A DNA stretch of 64,000 bases from Pontederia crassipes (Eukaryota; Streptophyta; Magnoliopsida; Commelinales; Pontederiaceae). A program made the position numbers and the translations under genes. The notes below the pieces were generated by a model that was given only the letters and a program-made list of their open reading frames with translations, was not told the DNA's origin and did no database searches. The stretch is taken from positions 9,695,501 to 9,759,500 of the forward strand of contig JAUKPH010000017.1 of assembly GCA_030549335.1 (NCBI GenBank), in the 5' to 3' direction. Of the stretch, positions 58,801 to 64,000 are shown piece after piece; position 1 is the first letter of the stretch, and every line of letters starts with the position of its first letter.

Positions 58801-61330
58801 AAATTTCGCACCCCCGAAAACTTTTTGCCCGAGTCCTTTTTTTCGTCTCAATCATCTCACCGTGCATATACATGCACGAAAGTGTCGAAAATTTTGCATC
58901 TTTTGACATTATCAAAAATTTCGCGTTTTTGGACCTTCTTGTCTGAAAACACGAGTAAAAGGCGCAGGCGCGAAATTTCGCACCTCCAGAAAATTTTCGT
59001 CCGACTCCATTTTTTCGTCCCAATCATCTCACCATGCATCAACCGACACGACAGCGTCAAAAAATTCGCAGCGTAAAAAATTTCACGTTTTTTGACCTTT
59101 TTGGCTGAAAACACGAGTAAAACACGCACGCGCGAAATTTTGAACCCCCGAAAAATTTTCTCCTGAGTTTATTTTTTCATCCCAATCATCTCACCATGCA
59201 TCAACAGGCACGAAAGCGTCGAAAAATTCCCATCTTTTGACAGCATAAAAATTTTTGCACCCCCGGAAAATTTTCTCCCGAGTCCATTTTTTCGTCCCAA
59301 TCATCTCACCATGCATCAACAGGAACAAAAGCGTCAAAAAATTCGCATCTTTTGATAGCATAAAATTTTTTGCATTTTTTGACCTTCTTGGCTGAAAATA
59401 CGAGTAAAAGGCACGCGCTCGAAATTTCGCACCCCAGGAAAAATTTCGCCCGAGTCCATTTTTTCGTCCCAATCATCTAACCATGCATCAACAAGAACGA
59501 AAGCGTCGAAAATTTCGCAGCGTAAAAAATTTCACGTTTTTTTACCTTCTTGGCTGAAAACACGAGTAAAAGGCGCGCGCGCGAAATTTCGAACCCTTGG
59601 AAAATTTTTGCCCGAGTCCATTTTTTCATCCCTATCATCTCACCATGCATCAACAGACACGAAAGCGTCGAAAAATTCGCATCTTTTGACAGCGTAAAAA
59701 ATTTCGCATTTTTTGACCTTCTTGCCTGAAAACGCGCGCAGCGCGAAATTTCGCACCCGCGGAAAATTTTCGCTCGAGTCCATTTTTTTGTCCCAATCAT
59801 CTCACCATGCATGAACAGGCACAAAAGCGTAAAAAAATTTTCATCTTTTGACAGCATAAAAAATTTCACGTTTTTTTACCTTCTTGGCTGAAACACGAGT
59901 AAAAGGCGCGCGCGCTAAATTTCGCAACCCCGAAAAATTTTCTCCCGAGTCCATCTTTTCATCCCAATCATCTCACCATGCATCAACAGGTATGAAAGTG
60001 TCAAAAATTTCACATCTTTTGACCGTAAAAAATTTCGTGTTTTTTGACCTTCATGGCTGAAAGCACGAGTAAAAGGCACGCGCGTGAAATTTCGCACCCC
60101 CGGAAATAGGCATATCGTCCCAATCATATCACCATGCGTCAACAGGCATGAAAGCGTCGAAAAATTCGCATCTTTTGACAGCGTAAAAAATTTCGCCTTT
60201 TTTGACCTTGGCTGAAAATCGGAGTCAAAGGCACGCGCGCAAAATTTCGCACCCCTGAAAAATTTTCGTCTGAATCCATTTTTCATCGCAATCTTCTCAC
60301 CATGCATCAACAGGCACGAAAGCGTTGAAAAATTCACATCTTTTGACAGCGTAAAAAATTTCGCGTTTTTTGACCTTCTTGGCTGAAAACAGAAGAAAAA
60401 GGCGCGCGCGCGAAATTTCGCACCCCCGGAAACTTTTCGTCCGAATCCATTTTTTCGTCCCAATCATCTCATCATGCATCAACAGGCACGAAAGCGTCGA
60501 AATTTTTGCATCTTTTGACAGCGTAAAAAATATCGCGTTTTTTGACCTTCTTGGCTAAAAATCGGAGTCAAAGGCACGCGCGCAAAATTTCGCACCCCTA
60601 GAAAATTTTCGCCCAAATCCATTTTTTCATCGCAATCTTCTCACCATGCATCAACAGGCACGAAAGCGTCGAAAAATTTGCATCTTTTGACAGCGTAAAA
60701 AATTTCGCATTTTTTGACCTTGGCTGAAAATCGGAGTCAAAGGCAGGCGCGCAAAATTTCGCACCCCTGAAAAATTTTCGCCCGAATCCATTTTTCATCG
60801 CAATCTTCTCACCATGCATCAACAGGCACGAAAGCGTCGAAAAATTCGCATCTTTTGACAGTCTAAAAAATTTCGCATTTTTTGACCTTCTTGGCTGAAA
60901 ACACAAGAAAAATGCGCGCGCGCGAAATTTCGCACCCCCGGAAACTTTTCGCCCGAATCCATTTTTTCGTCCCAATCATCTCATCATGCATCAAAAGGTA
61001 CGAAAGCGTCGAAATTTTTGCATCTTTTGACAGCGTAAAAAATTTCACGTTTTTTGACCTTCTTGGATAAAAACACGAGTAAAAGGCGCGCGCGCGAAAT
61101 TTCGCACCCCCGAAAACTTTTCGCCCGAGTCCTTTTTTTCGTCTCAATCATCTCACCGTGCATATACATGCACGAAAGCGTCGAAAATTTTGCATCTTTT
61201 GACATTATCAAAAATTTCGCGTTTTTGGACCTTCTTGTCTGAAAACACGAGTAAAAGGCGCAGGCGCGAAATTTCGCACCTCCAGAAAATTTTCGTCCGA
61301 GTCCATTTTTTCGTCCCAATCATCTCACCA
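52900..61330. repeat. satellite domain marked by CATATACA monomers and short monomers
   Basis: A variant with GTGCATATACA in place of ATGCATCAACA occurs at 52931, 53435, 54263 (CACATACA), 55596, 56434, 58865 and 61161. It is usually followed within one to two units by a shortened monomer that lacks the ATCTTTTGAC segment (TTTGCAGCGTAAAA near 53130, 53635, 54465, 55798, 56636, 59068 and 59517). The paired occurrence indicates a higher-order unit of 3, 5 or 8 monomers that has been amplified and partly scrambled. Confidence 0.75.
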
Positions 61331-61419
61331 TGCATCAATAGGCACGAAAGCGTCGAAAATTTTGCATCTTTTGATAGCATAAAAAACTTTGTGTTTTTTT
61401 ACCTTCTTGACTGAAAACA

Positions 61420-64000
61420 CGAGTAAAAGTCGCGCGCGCGAAATTTCGAACCACCGAAAAATTTTCGCCCGAGTACATTTTTTCGTCCAAATCATATCAC
61501 CATGCACCAGCAGGCACGAAAGTGTCAAAAATTTTGCATCTTTTGATAGCATAAAATATTTTGCATTTTTCGACCTTCTTGGCTGAAAACACGAGTAAAA
61601 GGCCTGCGCTCGAAATTTTGCACCCGCGAAACATTTTCGCCCGAGTCCATTTTTTCGTCCCAATCATCTCACCATGCATCAACAGGCACGAAAGCGTCGA
61701 TAATATCGTATCTTTTGACAGCGTAAAAAATTTCACATTTTTTGACCTTCTTGGCAGAAAACACCAGTAAAAGGCGCACGCGCGAAATTTTGCACCCTCG
61801 GAAAATTTTTCGCCCGAGTCCATTTTTTCGTCCCAATCATCTCACCATGCATGAACAGGCATGAAAGCGTCGAAAATTTTGCATCTTTTGACAGCGTAAA
61901 AAATTTCACATTTTTTTACCTTCTTGGCTGAAAACACGAGTAAAAGGGCGCGCGAAATTTCGCACCCCCGGAAACTTTTCGCTCGAGTCCATCTTTTCAT
62001 CCCAATCATCTCACCATGCATCAACAATCACGAAAGTGTCGAAAATTTTGCATCTTTTGACAGCGTAAAACATTTCGTGTTTTTTACCTTCTTGGCTGAA
62101 AACACGAGTAAAAGGCGCGCGCGCGAAATTTCAAACCCCCGAAAACTTTTTGCCCTAGTCCATTTTTTCGTTCCAATCATCCCACCGTGCATCAACTCGA
62201 ATGAAAGCGTCGAAAATTTCGCATCTTTTGACATTGTAAAAAATTTCGCGTTTTTTGACCTTCTTGGCTGAAAACACGAGTAAAAGGCACGCGAGCGAAA
62301 TTTCGCACCCCCGGAAAATTTTCGCCCGAGTCCATTTTTTCGTCCCAATCATCTCACCATGCATCAACAGGCACGAAAGCGTAAAAAATTTTGCATCTTT
62401 TGACAGCGTCAAAATTTTAAGTTTTTTTACCTTCTTGGCTGAAAACACGAGTAAAAGGCGCGCGGCAGCGAAATTTCGCACCCCAGAAAAATTTTCGCCC
62501 GAGTCTATTTTTTCGTCCCAATCATCTCACCATGCATTAACAGACAAGAAAGCGTCGAAAATTTCGCATCTTTTGACTGCGTAAAAAATTTCACATTTTT
62601 TGACCTTCTTGGCAGAAAACACCAGTAAAAGGCTAGCGCGCGAAATTCGCACCCTCGGAAAATTTTTCGCCCGAGTCCATTTTTTCGTCCCAATCATCTC
62701 ACCATGCATCAACAGGCACGAAAGCGTCGAAAATTTTGGATCTTTTGACAGCACCAAAAATTTCACATTTTTTTACCTTCTTGGCTGAAAACACGATTAA
62801 AGGGCGCGCGAAATTTCGCACCCCCGGAAACTTTTTACTCGAGTCCATCTTTTCGTCCCAATCATCTCACCAAGCATCAACAGGAATGAAAGCGTCAAAA
62901 ATTTCGCATCTTTTGACATTGTAAAAAATGTCGTGTTTTTTGACCTTCTTGACTGAAAACACGAGTAAATGTAGCAAGCGCGAAATTTCGCACGCCCGGA
63001 AAATTTTAGCCGAAGTTAATTTTTTCGTCCCAATCATCTCACCATGCATCAACAGGCACGAAAGCATCGAAAATTTTGCTTCTTTTGACAGCGTAAAAGA
63101 TTTCGCATTTTTTTTACCTCCTTGGTTGAGAACGAGAGTAAAAGGCGCGCGCGCAAAATTTCACACCCCCGAAAAATTTTCGCCCGAGTCCATTTTTTCG
63201 TCCCAATCATCTCACCATGCATCAACAGGAACGAAAGCGTCAAAAATTTCGCATCTTTTGACATTGTAAAAAATTTCGCATTTTTTGATCTTCTTGGCTA
63301 AACACACGAGTAAAAGGCCTGCGCTCGAAATTTTGCACCCGCGAAACATTTTCGCCCGAGTCCATTTTCGTCCCAATCATCTCACCATGCATCAAAAGGC
63401 ACGAAAGCGTCGAAAATTTCGCATCTTTTGACAGTGTAAAAAATTTCAAATTTTTTGACCTTCTTGGCAGAAAATACCAGTAAAAGGTGCGCGCGCGAAA
63501 TTTTGCACCCCCGGAAAATTTTTCGCCCGAGTCCATTTTTTCGTCCCAATCATCTCACCATGCATGAACATGCATGAAAGCATTGAAAATTTCGCATCTT
63601 TTGACAGCGTCAAAATTTTCACATTTTTTTACCTTCTTGGCTGAAAACACGAGTAAAAGGGCGCGCAAAATTTCGCACCCCCGGAAACTTTTCGCTCGAG
63701 TCCATCTTTTCGTCCCAATCATCTCACCATGCATCAACAGTCACCAAAGTGTCGAAAATTTTGCATCTTTTGACAGCGTAAAAAATTTCGTATTTTTTAA
63801 CCTTCTTGGCTGAAAACACGAGTAAAAGGCGAGCGTGCGAAATTTCAAACCCCCGAAAACTTTTCGTCCTAGTCCATTTTTTCGTTCCAATCATCTCACC
63901 GTGCATCAACAGGAACGAAAGCGTCGAAAATTTCGCATCTTTTGACATTGTAAAAAATTTCGTTTTTTTACCTTCTTGGCTGAAAACACGAGTAAAAGGC
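61420..64000. repeat. five-monomer higher-order repeat, about 857 bp, three copies
   Basis: Two independent markers give the same period. GGCAGAAAA occurs at 61753, 62611 and 63466 (spacings 858 and 855). CTCGAGTCCATCTTTTC occurs at 61982, 62838 and 63695 (spacings 856 and 857). Five monomers of 171-172 bp make one period. The array runs past the window, so the copy number is a minimum. Confidence 0.8.

Larger units (their letters stand above)
32974..64000. repeat. tandem satellite array, monomer about 172 bp, about 180 copies
   Basis: The array starts with a truncated monomer and continues to the window edge with no foreign insertion that I can see. Spacing measured on CCCGAGTCC-type landmarks at 47522, 47694, 47866 and 48038 is 172 each time; other units range from about 160 to 175. 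The monomer has four A-tract/T-tract palindromes (CGAAATTTCG, GAAAATTTTC, GAAAATTTTG, AAAAAATTTCG), a conserved CCCAATCATCTCACCATGCA block, a GACCTTCTTGGCTGAAAAC block and a variable GCGCGCGCG run. The monomer length is in the range of plant centromeric satellites. I do not recognise the family. Open frames on both strands within it are repeat artefacts. Confidence 0.97.

Noticed and set aside
32974-64000. Dozens of ORFs of 60-180 codons on both strands
   Set aside because: They repeat the same peptide families in step with the 172-bp monomer, on both strands at once, without start-site context or domain. They are satellite by-products.
32974-64000. CRISPR-like array of repeats
   Set aside because: Repeats are head-to-tail with no unique spacers of constant length, in a plant genome.

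Overview
This is plant nuclear DNA. The evidence is a spliced methyl-CpG-binding-domain gene, a broken GH19 chitinase gene with plant-type introns, a Ty3/gypsy chromovirus with an initiator-methionine tRNA primer site, a hAT-type MITE, a LINE remnant and a long satellite array. The GC-rich chitinase exons inside AT-rich DNA fit a monocot better than a eudicot; this is a weak inference and I cannot name the species.

Layout. 1-9.0 kb is AT-rich and gene-poor: two hairpins, a relic of a CACTA/En-Spm transposase-associated domain (321-500), degenerate exon-like repeats, and a 1.8-kb direct duplication (3031-4840 and 7217-9010). 9.87-14.70 kb holds the only apparently intact gene, a three-exon MBD protein on the + strand whose domain is split by a 3.9-kb intron. 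14.7-18.2 kb is non-coding, with a 560-bp tandem duplication and a large palindromic microsatellite. 18.19-29.57 kb is a minus-strand chitinase gene carrying a complete but decayed 10.35-kb chromovirus, inserted at the end of exon 1 with a 5-bp target duplication (AGTTG). 30.5-31.1 kb is a 517-bp hAT MITE with a perfect 8-bp target duplication, and 31.4-32.6 kb is a dead LINE 3' end.

From about 32.97 kb to the window edge (31 kb, about 180 copies) there is an uninterrupted tandem satellite with a roughly 172-bp monomer. It is organised in domains marked by different monomer variants, and at its distal end it forms a 5-monomer higher-order repeat of about 857 bp. The length and organisation are what a centromeric or other constitutive-heterochromatin satellite would show, but location and CENH3 association cannot be read from sequence. 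Most apparent open frames inside the array are by-products of the repeat.

No operon-like or multi-gene system is present. The most notable items are the satellite with its higher-order structure, the MBD gene that can only be seen by joining exons, and the exactly placed retrotransposon insertion that splits a chitinase next to its catalytic motif.
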